DNA of 64,000 nt from Zymoseptoria tritici IPO323 (lineage: Eukaryota > Ascomycota > Dothideomycetes > Mycosphaerellales > Mycosphaerellaceae): the NCBI RefSeq assembly GCF_000219625.1, contig NC_018214.1, forward strand, positions 2,046,001 to 2,110,000, written 5' to 3'. Made by a program: the position numbers and the translations under genes. This document shows, piece by piece, positions 33,203 through 45,016 of this stretch. A model generated the notes under the pieces. It did not search any database and was not told where the DNA came from. It saw nothing but the letters and a program-made list of their open reading frames with translations. Every line of letters starts with the position of its first letter. The first letter of the stretch is position 1.

Positions 33203-34007
33203 GTGAAACTGCGGCTGGCACGCAAAGGCTAAACTGCAAGGAGCCATGTTCCCTGAGCACGCCATTGCAAAGAGACCCGCTATCTGCGTAATGTCCCATC
33301 ACATCATCGCAGGAAAAACGTTGATGATGGCAGAGCGGACGAGATGAGTGATCTGGGTCGTGGGAAAATGGCATTGTTCTCGATGGTTTTCTCACCGAGA
33401 CTTCGTTGTCATCATGCTTTGACGACATTCCTCCCTGAAAGCACTGATCCCCGTCGTGTTCACCGACAATCTCATCTTGCGAGGGACGAACCCTGAACCT
33501 CACGACAGGAATATCTCTCACGTCCAGCACCACCCACGAAATGCTTTCGAGCAATTGAAACGGCCGCCGCTTTTGATCCGCGTGCCTCGAACATAAGGTA
33601 CTTCCCGCCCACTACCATTGCCGCCACGCAATATCGCGACTCGAACGAGTGCGAGCCTCATACCTGCCGCGTGGGATCGAAACCTAACAATCGACCAGCA
33701 TCTGGACTGCAGTCTGCTGTCGTGATCGCTCGCCATCCACTCGTTCGGCGAACCACGAGTCTCGCAGCCCTGCATCCCGCGACTCCCTCCCACTCACCGC
33801 AGCACCGTTCCAGACCAATCCAGGATTTGCTTGTGCTCGATACTCTGCCTAACCTTTGGCTCCCTTGCTATAAGGTTCATCTTGCTCCAGACCGCTCCCG
33901 GCTCGACCGAACATCCTTCGCCCCATCTTGGAGGTCACCTACATATCTCGGCCTCATCCCCGTGGTGATCCTCTTTCTCACCACCGGCCGCTGTCGATTT
34001 GATCACC
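33203..34007. other. upstream region of the sulfate permease
   Basis: The last 200 bp are CT-rich, as in expressed fungal genes. I looked for the CYS3/MetR-type palindrome (ATGRYRYCAT) and did not see a convincing match. Confidence 0.4.
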
Positions 34008-36645
34008 ATGGCTTCGACATCTAGCAAGATCGGCCATGGCCTGGCGAAAGTGCTTGGGATCAAACTGGATTACCGCAATGAGACCGGCGCGCCCAACAAA
34101 CTCACTCGCGGCGAATCCGTCTTCTCCGTCGACAGCGCCGACAGCTATGTCGAGGCGGAACCCACCACCCTCGACTGGTTCAAAGACGTCCTTCCGACGC
34201 CTCGCGAGATTGGAACATACGGTCGCAATCTTTTTCCCTTCACACGCTGGATCATGAGATACAATCTGCAATGGCTGTATGGAGATCTGGTCGCCGGCAT
34301 CACCGTCGGCGCTGTTGTCGTGCCGCAGAGCATGGCCTACGCGAAGCTGGCACTGCTCCCGGTCGAATACGGATTATACTCGTCGTTCATGGGAGTGCTC
34401 ATCTACTGGTTCTTTGCTACCTCGAAGGATATTACCATCGGTGTATGTGTGATGGTATCTCATCCTATAGATGAAAGCTGACAATTATTCTCAGCCCGTC
34501 GCCGTCATGTCGACCATTGTCGGCAATGTCGTGGCCAAAGTCACAAAAGAAAACCCAGACCTCGAGCCTCACGTCGTTGCATCGGCCCTTGCCGTTCTCG
34601 CGGGCGCAATCGTCTGTGCCCTGGGTCTTGCACGTCTGGGTTGGCTCGTCGAGTTAATCTCGCTGTCCGCCATCTCGGCTTTCATGACTGGCTCGGCCAT
34701 CAACATTTCCGCCGGACAAGTCGCGAATTTGCTGGGATTGCAAACAACATCATCGAAACCTCCCGGATTTCTCAACACTCGCGATTCAACATATCTGGTC
34801 ATCATCAACTCTTTCCGAGCGCTGCCCACCGCGAAGCTCGATGCCGCTTTGGGTCTGACTGCATTATTCATGCTCTATGCCATCCGATCGGGATTCAATT
34901 TCCTGGCGAGGAGGCAGCCCAACCACAAGAAGCTTTGGTTCTTCATGAGCACGCTCCGTACGGCGTTCGTAATCCTGCTGTACACACTCATCAGTTGGCT
35001 CTGCAACTTGAACCTCCCGGACCACAACGCTGCCAAGTCGCCATTCCGCATTCTCGGCTCCGTCCCTCGAGGTTTCCGCCACGCCGGTGTTCCAACAGTC
35101 AATTCGAGCATCATCAAATTGTTTGCGTCGGAACTGCCGGCCTCCGTCATCGTCCTCCTCATCGAGCACATCTCCATCGCAAAATCGTTCGGACGAGTTA
35201 ATAACTACACAATCGACCCTTCGCAAGAGCTTGTTGCTATTGGTGTGAGCAACCTGCTCGGGCCATTCCTCGGCGCCTACCCGGCGACAGGATCATTCTC
35301 CCGCACTGCTATCAAGTCCAAAGCTGGTGTGCGCACTCCCTTTGCCGGTGTCATCACCGCGCTTGTGGTTCTCCTTGCAATCTATGCCCTCCCCGCTGTC
35401 TTCTTCTACATTCCCAATGCGGCTCTTTCCGCTGTCATCATCCACGCCGTCGGAGATCTCATCACTCCACCCAACACCGTCTACCAGTTCTGGCGCATTG
35501 CTCCGATTGAAGTCGTCATCTTCTTCGCCGGTGTCATCGTCACCATTTTCACCAGCATCGAAATCGGCGTCTACGTCACGGTCACCACCTCCATGGCCGT
35601 GTTCCTCTTCCGCGTATTCAAAGCCCAAGGTCGCTTCCTTGGTCGCGTCAAGGTTCACTCGGTCATCGGCGATCATCTCACGGACGGCGACGATAACAAG
35701 CCAGCCACCACCCGCATTGGCGCTGACAACGACCCAAACACATCCGCTCGCAACATTTTCCTTCCCATCAATCACAAGGACGGCTCCAATCCTTCTATCA
35801 AGGCTCAGCACCCGTACCCCGGTGTCTTCATCTACCGCTTTTCCGAAGCCTTCAACTACCCCAACGCAAATCACTATCTCGACTACCTCACCCAAGTCAT
35901 CTTCGCCGAAACTCGCCGCACAAACGCCAACTCCTTCGCCCGCCCAGGTGATCGGCCGTGGAACGACCCGGGTCCGAAGAGGGGCCAGGAGCACCTCATC
36001 GAGTCCGATCCCCGCCCAACACTCAAAGCCATCATCCTCGACTTTTCCTCCGTCAACAATGTCGACATCACTTCCGTACAGAACCTCATCGACGTTCGCA
36101 ACCAACTCGACCGCTACACCGACCCAGAACGAGTCCAGTGGCACTTCGCCTGCATCAACAACCGCTGGACCAAGAGAGCCCTGGTCTCCGCTGGCTTCGG
36201 ATACCCGTCCTTCTCCGACGACACCGCCCCCGGTTTCGAGCGCTGGAAACCAATCTTCTCCGTCGCCGAACTCGGCGGCTCCTTCTCCGCCGCCGCCACC
36301 GCCGAGGAACGTCAGAACAAAGACCTCGTTCGTCAGCGTACCCGGGATCTCGAGGAGAGTCGCCACGGTGGGACGAACCACGGACATGACGAAGACAGCA
36401 TCGAGCGCCATTCCGACTCCGGCTCCAGCGAAAACGACATCGACAAGCAGCTGCAGAAGAGCGATGCGTATGGCGTTCACGGCGGCGGGAGCAATGAGGG
36501 AATGCTGAGGGTCGCGGTCGTGCAGGGTTTGAACAGGCCATTCTTCCATATTGATTTGACGAGTGCGGTGCAGAGTGCTGTGCATAATATCGAGGCGCAT
36601 GGGAACGAGGGACGGAAGAGTGGAGATGGCTTGAAGGCGCTGTAG
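34008..36645 (+). CDS. SulP-family sulfate permease
   Basis: Two exons (intron 34443-34494) give 861 aa, typical of fungal SUL1/SUL2/CYS-14 permeases (about 800-900). The N-terminal cytosolic region carries WLYGDLVAGITVGAVVVPQSMAYA, the SulP signature. About a dozen membrane segments follow (for example GVSNLLGPFLGAYPATGSFSRTA, a conserved motif). The C-terminal STAS domain starts near residue 530 (YRFSEAFNYPN ... LKAIILDFSSVNNVDITSVQ) and ends in an acidic/Ser tail. It imports sulfate with protons at the plasma membrane for Met/Cys synthesis. Start at 34008 (CACCATGG context). The gene is intact. Confidence 0.93.
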
Positions 36646-37084
36646 AAAGAGGAGAGACTTATATTTGGGTTGCATGTAACGGCCGCATACTTCTTCGTTG
36701 GAGAGGAGGATTTGGGATATAGATATTGTGCGTGGAGATGTCGCTATACATGAGAGCGAAGACTTTGTTCATCAACAGTCCCTTTCTCGAAAGGTTGATC
36801 ACTTGAGTTGCTGTCTTCATCTCTTCCCTTTTCATGCTGCTTCGCATCTTTTCTCGTCAACCTCGCCAAGTATCTCTTTTCCCTCGAGACAAGATTAACC
36901 ACGGAGACGGAGTGGTGTAAAACCAGACTGGAACTCCTCATTTGCAGCCCTCTTCTGAGGTGGAGTGTCCTCACACAACAACAAACCCGTCGATTCGCTG
37001 CAGGACCGAGAGTCCTCCACGCCGATCATGCATTCGACATACAGTGACATGCAGGAAGTCTGCGCCTTGGCGTCGAATTCCGAG
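36646..37084. other. 3' flank of the sulfate permease
   Basis: Ordinary composition up to about 37080, where RIP-type sequence begins. Confidence 0.4.
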
Positions 37085-38230
37085 AATCTTATAAATTAGC
37101 TTATGTCTTTAACACCGGATAACACAAGGTGTTGTTGTCGGATTAAGCTAGTTTATAGCTTATTTAAAAGCTAGCATTGTGCTCTACAGTTCTTGTATAC
37201 ATTGCTTGTCCTTAATACCTGGTGTGCTAGCCCTGTGCAGCGATTAATGCCTTAACCCTCCTTAGCATTGAACTAATTACTTCCTCGATAATATCGCGTG
37301 AAATAAGCTTCTACGCGCAGCTCGTAGACCTTCTTTTCTAAGTGCCACTACACGTGTTTAATCGGGTTTATATCCGGGCTGTAAGGTAGCTAGCTAATAT
37401 GCAGCTAGACCGTGTTATCGCTTATCTACTGCGTTGTAAGATGCGCAGTGTGCACCGGTACGTTGTCCTGTTAAAAGCACTAACCCTCGTAATATAGAAG
37501 GAGTCCTTCTTCAAGAGTCTTATAGTAAGAACGTGCTAAATACCCTCCGCGTAGACTATCGGCATTACGCTCTATTATTACAAGGTGTGTGTCCTCGATT
37601 TCTATGCTAATTATGCCCTAAACTATTACGGAGCCTTGCTTGCCCTTTAGATATGTTGTAATGCGTTGTTTAGTCTACTTCTCGTATAGGTATCCGAATG
37701 CCTAAGCCGTCTCTTTGCCGGTGCCTTTCTCGACTGAACACTCGTCTAAAAACAGCTACCGTAACTAGTCTATGTTACGGTGTGCATACGCCTAAGCGAG
37801 CCGGATTCGAGCATGTTTATCTATAAGCTCCGGACGCTTCTTACAACGCTAGTTTATTAAGCCGTGGTTACTTAGAATCGCTCGAAGAATCTACGCGCTA
37901 AGATTCGAGCTATAGCCGTCGCGTAGCTGCGCATACGTAAATTTCGGGTCTTTTCTCGCGATTCGAACGACGAGTCTCGCGTCGCGTGCGGTATAGGTTC
38001 GAGGGCGGCCGGTGCGTAGTTTGTTATCGAGGGATTGTCGTTGTGCGATACGCGTTAAACAGTCCCTTACAGTCGTATATAGAAGCTATTCGAGCGTCGC
38101 GATCTCGGCGTTAGTCTAGCCAGCCGCATGTCGTCCCCACAGCCTTCCCTTTTGGTTAGGTGTTAGTTTAGTATTAATTACACGATTGTGTGCAATTAGG
38201 GCCAGAGGGGTGCGTAGTGTAGCCATCAAG
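37085..38230 (-). mobile_element. Tc1/mariner-type DNA transposon, RIP-inactivated
   Basis: TA-rich, CA-poor sequence between normal flanks. Minus-strand translation from about 38150 to 37290 gives a full Tc1-like transposase: an N-terminal helix-turn-helix region, an RTGRPRTYTARDARLVVRIA linker, the first catalytic Asp in LFLDECSVEKGTG, the second in FQQDNVPVHTA, and LPYSPDINPIKHV where the third acidic residue (usually Glu in NPIEH) has become Lys. About ten TAG/TAA codons interrupt the frame, most where the family has Trp (for example IV-stop-GII for VWG). Ends are unclear: I could not pair terminal inverted repeats with confidence. The element is dead. Confidence 0.85.
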
Positions 38231-38351
38231 AGCGTGTGGAAGAATGGTGTTGAAAAACGCGATCACGAAGTTCGCGCGCCAAGGCGTAGATTTAGTGCCT
38301 AGTACTGTACTTACTCGCGATGCGAAGACTTTGAACCCGACGTCAGACAAC

Positions 38352-38406
38352 CACGACAGCAACAACAGCAACAGCAACAGCAACAACAGCAACAGCAACA
38401 GCAACA
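38352..38406. repeat. AAC/AGC trinucleotide microsatellite
   Basis: An interrupted run of CAACAG/AACAGC units about 55 bp long just outside the RIP block, followed by ACC-rich sequence. Confidence 0.85.
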
Positions 38407-39312
38407 CCACCGTCACACCACCACCACAATGACACCTGCACCACGACGACAACACACCAGCACACCATTAATGCTGCCTGCATGGCCGAGTGACGAGTGA
38501 AGCCTCCACACCGTAACGCTCTTCCCAAACCATCGAGAGCGGTGACCGAGTCATATACCAAGTTGCATCCTTGCAGCACTGCCGTTGCGGTGTGCGTTCC
38601 AAAATGCCGTACATGCTTCTTCTATCATCTTGGACCGAGATCAGGTCTGGATCTGGAGAGCAGAGCGGGAGTGAACTCGTCGCAAGAAAAGTCTTCTCTC
38701 GATGCCTGAGGCAGAAATGCCTAGTCATATTCGATGTCGCGACAAACAACAAACAACGATGTGCTGAGCAAACAGTCAATCCCACTCAGCAGTCTCAATC
38801 GCGAGCTGCTCATTCAACCTGAGTACGTGCCTCTCGCGACCAAGCTGCACCAAGCATGGAGATCTCGCTTCGCGAAGAGCTTCTGAGGTCGCAGTAATTC
38901 GCTTCGGAGAGCTGCGTTGGCTTGGATCTTGCACCTCGTTCGACAAGGCATGTGCTGCGCCGTCAAACCTGGTCTTGCTCGGGCTCTGCGCGAGAGAATG
39001 TTCAATCAAGCAGGCCTTGATCACTCGATCAGCTTGAGGTGGCAGTCTGAGCATGTCTCTTGAAGAAGATAGCGGCGATGAGAGCTTGTAGTACGACGTC
39101 TGTCGAACAGCTGCAATCACGTCGTCCATTGCAGCGTGTCAAAATCGGCCGTTGAGTATACATCCTTACGAGAAGCCCACCCGCTTCTTGCCAACATCCC
39201 TGCCGCCAAGGAGACGCTTCAAGCTTGCATTGACTGTTGCCTACGAAGGCTACACCTAAATGGGCATCATCTGCACAGCGCTCCTCCGCATTGCAAAGCC
39301 TGGGGGCACGAT
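38407..39312. other. spacer
   Basis: No supported gene. It holds motif copy 5 at 38703. Confidence 0.3.
38703..38713. other. palindromic motif TGCCTNAGGCA, copy 5
   Basis: TGCCTGAGGCA in context GATGCCTGAGGCAGAAATGC, followed by CTAGTCAT, as at copies 1 and 2. Confidence 0.8.
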
Positions 39313-41108
39313 ATGTGGCTGATAATGCACCTCATTCTTCGCCTCCTCCTCTATCTTGCCGTGTTCCTCGCTGCGTTGATAGCAAATGTGGTTGCGACAA
39401 GAATCATACGCATCCCCAACCAAACGATCCCGGGCGTGCCATAGGTCGGATTGAAAGACAGGAAGATTTTTCCGGGGCTCCGAGCATGCCTTGGAGAGCT
39501 GGGTGCCGGCCGGGCAGCGATTGAAGAAGGCTGGCAAAAGGCAAGCTGGGCATTACCTCTCAAGTACATCCTCCTGACCATGATCAGTATGGCAAGCGCG
39601 GCCGGCCGTTCATGCTGCCGGGACTCGAATGGAGTACTGTTGTACTGCCTCCACATCTTGCCGACTGGATGCTACGGCAATCTGACTCCGTGCTGAGCGA
39701 CGTCACGCCGATGAGCGATGCGATCGGCGCGAAATACCTCGGTCATGGTGAGTGGCAGCGTCGACGGTTGGGGGTCAGTAGGCTCCGGGGGAGGCTTGTT
39801 TGTGGTCATTGCAGATTGATCTGGTCAATACGTTTATACTGACATGTTTGTTTCTTCAGGCCCGGGAGAGGCATCTGTTCTCGATTTTACCGTCCTACGT
39901 CGGGGCACTCACGTCACACCGCGAAGCTGGTCAGACAGGTCCAGGATGAGATTGATGTAGCCTTCGATGCGTATTTGAACACTAACACCGAGGGACAGTG
40001 GAAGGAAGTCAAGATCAAGCCAGTGATTGAAAGCGTGGTCTTCAACACGACCAACCGCATCTTCGTCGGACTACCACTCTGTCGAAGCGAGCGCTTCAAG
40101 AAGGCGATAAACAGATGGACCATGGCTCTCGGCATCGGTCTTTTGTTCTGCAGGTATCTCATTCCCGGCCCGATGAGACCTCTCATCACGCCTGTCATTG
40201 CCGCTCCAGCAAACTTCTTTATTTGGCGGGCTGTGTCCTATCTGACGCCCACCATCAAAGACCGCATTCTCGAGAAGAACCTCTGCCGCGCATCGACGAA
40301 GACATCGTGCAATAGTCAACCGAATGACATGGTGCAATGGATCGTCGATCACAATGCACAGAAGGCTGATCCGGCGGAACTCAAGCCATCAAATATCGCT
40401 GGCTAAATCATCCTTCTGAATCTGTTCGCCTTTGGGACGACTACCATGATCGGTACCGTGGCCCTCATCGACATACTATCGTACAAAAACGCTCCGACAT
40501 TGTTAGCAGAGCTCCGAGAGGAGGCAGACCGGGTCCTGCCGCTGCTTGAACATGATAGCACAGCAATTCGTCAATGACCAAGCTGGATTCTGTCATTCGA
40601 GAGACTTTACGTCTGCATCCTCTGAACGCGCAAGGAATGGTTCGCGAGGTTGTGGCGATCGGCGGTCCTGAGACGCCGGATGGCCTGCTGCTTCCCCAAG
40701 GAACTCATATCTCCCTCCTGACGAGTACTATGCACAGTGATCCAGATGTCTCAGGCGGAGATACGGCTGAGTATGATCCGCTGCGCTTCTACAAGCAAGG
40801 ACTTGGAGGGGGACAGACTGCAGCTGTTCAGGTCAGTGAAGGGTATTTGTCGTTTGGGCTGGGCGAACATGCGTGTCCGGGGTCAGTACTACTGACGCTG
40901 CAGCAGCTATATGTCTTTTGCTGACGACATTCCATATGCCAGGAGATTCTTCGCAGTGAACGTCATAAAGCTCATGCTCGCACATTTGCTGGTGCGGTAC
41001 GATATAGAACCATTTGCTGAGCGACCCGGGTTCACAGCATTGGCAGGGGCTATGATACCGAAGGCCAAGACGAAGGTCAAGATGCGGAAACGTAGCGTGA
41101 TTGTGTAG
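39313..41108 (+). pseudogene. cytochrome P450 (ent-kaurene-oxidase-like), inactivated
   Basis: The order of P450 features is complete: N-terminal membrane anchor (MWLIMHLILRLLLYLAVFLA), RPFMLPGLEWSTVVLPPHL, I-helix region (LNLFAFGTTTM), ExxR in KLDSVIRETLRLHP, GGPETPDGLLLPQGTHI, and the heme site FGLGEHACPG followed by RFF. Introns: 39541-39587 (GC donor, GCAAGC), 39748-39859 and 40882-40942. The gene is broken by TAG at 39442 (where Trp fits), TAA at 40404 (where Gln fits), and frame changes near 39915 and 40573. Both stops are CA-to-TA or TG-to-TA changes, the RIP type, and the dead Tc1 lies 1.1 kb upstream. Such P450s oxidise terpenoids or other small molecules. Confidence 0.75.
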
Positions 41109-41548
41109 CAGCGCTGTATCCGGCGTACGAGGTCGGCAATCATGCTGTACGATTGTATTGGATTGGCGTCTCTACCATGATGACCCGGCGTATCTCGCAC
41201 GATGCGACTGCAAGAGCGAGGAGGCCCATCATAGGTCAAGGTAGCGCAGAGCGTATGGACGACGATCACGGAATGACGACGGTAAGGCAACCTGCACATC
41301 TTGAGTGCTTACCTTGTCACAGCCGACCTACACAAGCGACTTTCCTCAGCCTGATAGCTCATCAGATCGACGAATGTCACTGCATACAGGCGCCTCTTCA
41401 TGCGGTCAGACCGACTGCGTCCACTGTACGCAAAGGACGAATATTGCGACTCGTACTTGATAACTCGATCACCGCGCACTTCTTACTCTACCCTTCAAGA
41501 GTCACCTCAGAGCGGCAAGAAAGACCGTCTTCTGACACTCTATCATCG
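41109..41548. other. spacer
   Basis: 3' flank of the P450. No other gene supported. Confidence 0.3.
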
Positions 41549-41719
41549 ATGGCTACCACTGAGAATGTATACACTGGTTTCTGGATCAACCGGACCGATG
41601 GTCGCATTGCCGGCGCCACCCTCACGCTGGGTTCCACGAATGGCGTTTACTTGATTGCTTTTCTTGCTATCGTGGTCAGGATAGCTGGAGGGCACTTCTG
41701 GCAAGCCCAGCTGGAGTGA
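41549..41719 (+). pseudogene. N-terminal fragment of a fungal membrane protein
   Basis: ATG-started 56-codon frame MATTENVYTGFWINRTDGRI..., then a hydrophobic helix (GVYLIAFLAIVVRIAG), stops at 41717. The N-V-Y-T-G-F-W-I-N start and the following helix resemble the beginning of much larger fungal integral membrane proteins of unknown function. The rest of such a protein is not found downstream in any frame I could follow, so this is probably a truncated relic. Confidence 0.4.
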
Positions 41720-42226
41720 GATTGAAGTCTCACGTGCCTCTTTCGACAAGCAAAAGTCCGACACTTGATCCAGACGAAACTCTTCGACCTCGCCCATCAC
41801 TAAAGATGAATCAGTTATGGTTGATGCTGCAGGAGGCCTACCACACGAAAGACGACCACGTCCATGCTAGGATCGAGCTACCATGGCATTTGGGAGACTT
41901 GCCTCAGCATGAGCTCGAATGTTTCTTATCTGTAGATTGAGGAAAAGGCGGGCGTACTGATCGTGTTCAATGTCGTCTGCGAATGACGTACCATGATGGC
42001 TGTTCATTCTATCTATTGCTTCAAAGCAACTTTCCCAACAGCGCAAAGACAAACGACAATGGTCGACAGTCCAAGACAGCGGCAATGAGCGGACCGCCGG
42101 ATGGTTCCGACCTGGTCTTTGGCTACTCGAGCATGTGCCAACCTGTTGACAAATGCAGAAAGGTCGCGAAAAACGGAACTGCGTCGTCGGCGTGCAATGC
42201 GATTGCATACAAGAGCTACTTTCAAC
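41720..42226. other. spacer
   Basis: 3' flank of the sulfotransferase-like gene. A plus-strand open stretch near 42060-42250 is Cys-containing but unsupported. Confidence 0.3.
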
Positions 42227-43186
42227 TCATTCTTTGGAAGATCTCAGCACCCCGACCCAGAAGACCAACATCACAAACACAATTACCAGAACCAACAGTC
42301 CTTCCCTTCTAATTAACGTCCCCACAACGCTCCTCATAATCTTCGTCATCACAACCTTGACCATCTCACCATGCATTGCCGCCTCATTCACCCTCGGAAA
42401 CTTGACGTCCGGCGCTGGCTGTCCCAAGAACTCACACAGCGGTCCCCATCCCTCCTCCAGCTCGAAGTTGAGCAACCGCTCTGGCTGATCCGCCAACAGT
42501 CTACGGATTGAAGCGTAATGCTCCGTGTAGGTGGGCTTTGCATTCCGTCGCCACTCCACTGCGTTGCCCGCCCCGAACTGCCCTCTCATCATACCCTTCG
42601 TGACAAGAGGCGCTAGTTTCTTCACGACTGGATCGAGCTGCCCAAAGATGCTGCTAACAATGGGAAGCTCACTGGATTTGATCAGGGCCTGGTCGAAGGA
42701 CGGATACCATTTGTCGACGTCCCGCTCGGTGAGAATGACTTTGGTGTCCGGGTACGCGGCGATGAGCTCGGGACCGAACATGTTGGCAGGGAAGTCGGTG
42801 ATGGCTGAGACGTGGCCGAGCTGCATGTCCCAGAAGTCGGCGTTCAGATTCACGGGTTTTTTGCCGTACCACTGTTTTTGTCAGCAGCGAGGATGATGAT
42901 ACACAACTTGTGAGTCTGAGCCCACCTTCCCATCTATGGCCTCCATCCACAGGTCTGCGTCATTGGGATTCTCGTGCATGTCAAAGCCGTGCGAGGTTGG
43001 GTATCCTAGGATCTCCAGCGCTACTTTCATCGACGCTGTGCCGGTGCGGCCCATGCTCAGACAGAGCACTTTCATAGGAACGACCCGGTGACATTTGCGG
43101 CGGTCGATGTCGAGATCTTTGAAGACGTGTGGATGGCGAGCTTTCGTCTGGTCGGAGAAGCCGAAGAATAATTCGTAGAGACTCAT
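42227..43186 (-). CDS. sulfotransferase-like P-loop protein with C-terminal membrane segment
   Basis: Two exons (intron 42872-42925, phase 0) give 301 aa, the normal size. The N-terminal P-loop reads KVLCLSMGRTGTASMKVALEILGY, characteristic of the fungal Sulfotransfer_4 group often labelled NAD-dependent epimerase by mistake. Downstream AAYPDTKVILTERDVDKWYPSF matches the 3'-phosphosulfate-binding region, and LLNFELEEGWGPLCEFLG is the conserved C-terminal block. A hydrophobic helix (LLVLVIVFVMLVFWVGVL) just before the end suggests membrane anchoring. It presumably transfers sulfate or binds a related nucleotide; substrate unknown. Intact. Confidence 0.82.
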
Positions 43187-43700
43187 TGTTGCTGAGGCGA
43201 GGTAGTTGATCGAAGGCAGAAAACAGAACCAGAAGACAAGACTACTGTGCCTCTTTCTCGCTCGGTTGCACATGTACAACCACACCAGGCAGGATCGCAA
43301 GCTCTCAAACCTGCTGCTCTTGCAGGTGGTCGGCGAAGGATTCTCGCTACGGATCCCACGAGGCACATCGCCTCGCGACTAGAAGAAGATCCGCGTTTGT
43401 ATCTGTTGAGGCTCAAGCACTCTGCAAGGCCACATGGGAGGTTCTTGGAAGGATTTGCTGCGCCGACGGGAAAGACGTAGAAGAGATGTTTGGAACCACT
43501 CCATATCCGTGCCTCAGGGACCGATCACACAGCGATCGGTATTGATCAGGTAAGACAGCGGGCGAAGTGTCTGGAAGACTGAGAGGACGTTATCAGAAAA
43601 ATCAACATTCGTATAGCCCTGCCTCTCGATCCGATTCGACGTTCGCTGCAGAAAATCTGCTAAGTCCTACCATCAAGACATGTCTCTTCGTCCTTGCGAC
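43187..43700. other. spacer
   Basis: Promoter side of the sulfotransferase-like gene and 3' side of the GPI protein gene. Nothing else seen. Confidence 0.3.
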
Positions 43701-45016
43701 TTACATGACTGCCAGTCCAACCAGCACGGCACCCATCACGATCCAATTGCTGCCAATCACACGCTTTGGTGCCGCCGCGACGGTGACATCCGCTCCCGAG
43801 GACGAGCTGAGAGTAGCAGTCGGCGAAAAGACCTCCATTCCCGAGGCTGTCCGCGCATCCGTGTCCCCATTGAGAACGCCATTCGTAGGGATTGTCTCCT
43901 CAGCTGTGGAGCTCGCACGGTTGGTATAACTCGCAAGGTGTGTGCTTGCATCGGCCGGCGGGCTTGCGGTGATTGTGGCAATCTCACCCTCAGCTAGACT
44001 CGATGCATCAATGGAGTTGGTCGCTTGCACGGAGAAGATAGTCGTAGTCGTTCGAAGGTTCGACGTCACCACCGAGGCCTGTTGATAGATGGTGAAAGTA
44101 CCGGTAGTAGTACCAGGTGTATGTAAAAGTGTAGTAGACGGTGCGAGTGACTGCCACTTCGCGGGTAGTGGTGGTAGGGACTGCTCGTGAGATGGTGCTG
44201 GCGACACCGTTTTCGACACGTGCGGTGCAAGACCGGTCGGTACAGCAGAAGATGTCTTTGGGCCTTTCGTCGAATGCGTAGCAGTTGTTCCCGGCTTGGC
44301 AGAATTTTCGACGACCGTCTGAGGAGACTGGCAATGTTGCCAGCAGGTGGCACGACTCGCGCCATAGCAGAACAGCTACCTACAGCCGTCGCAGCATTGT
44401 GTGCCCTATGGAACACAACCTCCGCCTTCACAACACTGGGTAAATGGAGTCTCGCAATATGGGCCTAGAAAGTGTCAGCGCAGACCTCCCTGATTGCGAA
44501 GGCTCACATCGTACCACCGCTGCAGCAAGTGGCTCCATCTGGCGCACATCCACCACGACAGCATTTCTGGCGGTCTTGTCAGCGTCGAACTTCGCTCAGG
44601 ACGATGCATATCATCATTACCTCGCCAACGTCGCAAGCTCTCACACCAGCCGACGCATCACAACAAGTCTGACCAGCCGCGACACAAGAAGCTGAATACT
44701 GGCAACGGCCTGCTCCAGAACCATCAGGACAGCAAATACTCCATCCTGCCACACTGAGTCAGCGGAGCCTCTTGCTTCGGACAGAATTGCACGTACTGCT
44801 GCAATATCCATAGCCCACTTGGCACTGCTGGCGTTTGTCCAGGCCCGTGAATAGTAAAGCAGACGGATCGAAGCCGGAGCTCAGCCCGCCATTGAGCAAT
44901 TCCTGGCTTGTGTTGCTAATGTGGGCAATGTACCCTTCGTAGATTGCGTTCGGCTCCGTGGAGCATACGACCAGAGCGACCAGTGCAAACCGCGAAAAGG
45001 CCAACGAGGTAACCAT
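43701..45016 (-). pseudogene. GPI-anchored Cys-rich cell-surface protein, probably inactivated
   Basis: Start at 45016 with a signal peptide (MVTSLAFSRFALVALVVCS), then DKRQQCQVGYGYCS and a chain of short exons carrying Cys-Cys modules (ICCPDG, GQTCCDA, KCCRGGC, GATCCSGG, CCEGGGC, CCTDRSC), a Ser/Thr-rich stalk (TVYYTFTYT, NLRTTTTIFSV), and a C-terminal hydrophobic tail (NWIVMGAVLVGLAVM) typical of GPI addition. Introns with CTGAC branch points can be placed between modules. The reading is broken by TAG at 44406-44408 (CA-to-TA type if the codon was CAG) and a one-base frame change near 44091-44100 in the stalk. One exon junction also does not keep phase. Either a decaying gene or sequence error. 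Confidence 0.55.

Noticed and set aside
35293..36675. 460-codon open frame on the minus strand
   Set aside because: It lies antisense to the sulfate permease, whose sense frame has clear SulP and STAS motifs; the antisense frame is a by-product of its codon use (Val/Asp/Gly-rich with no domain).
37085..38230. Clear terminal inverted repeats of the Tc1 element
   Set aside because: I tried to pair both ends and found no convincing match, so boundaries are approximate.
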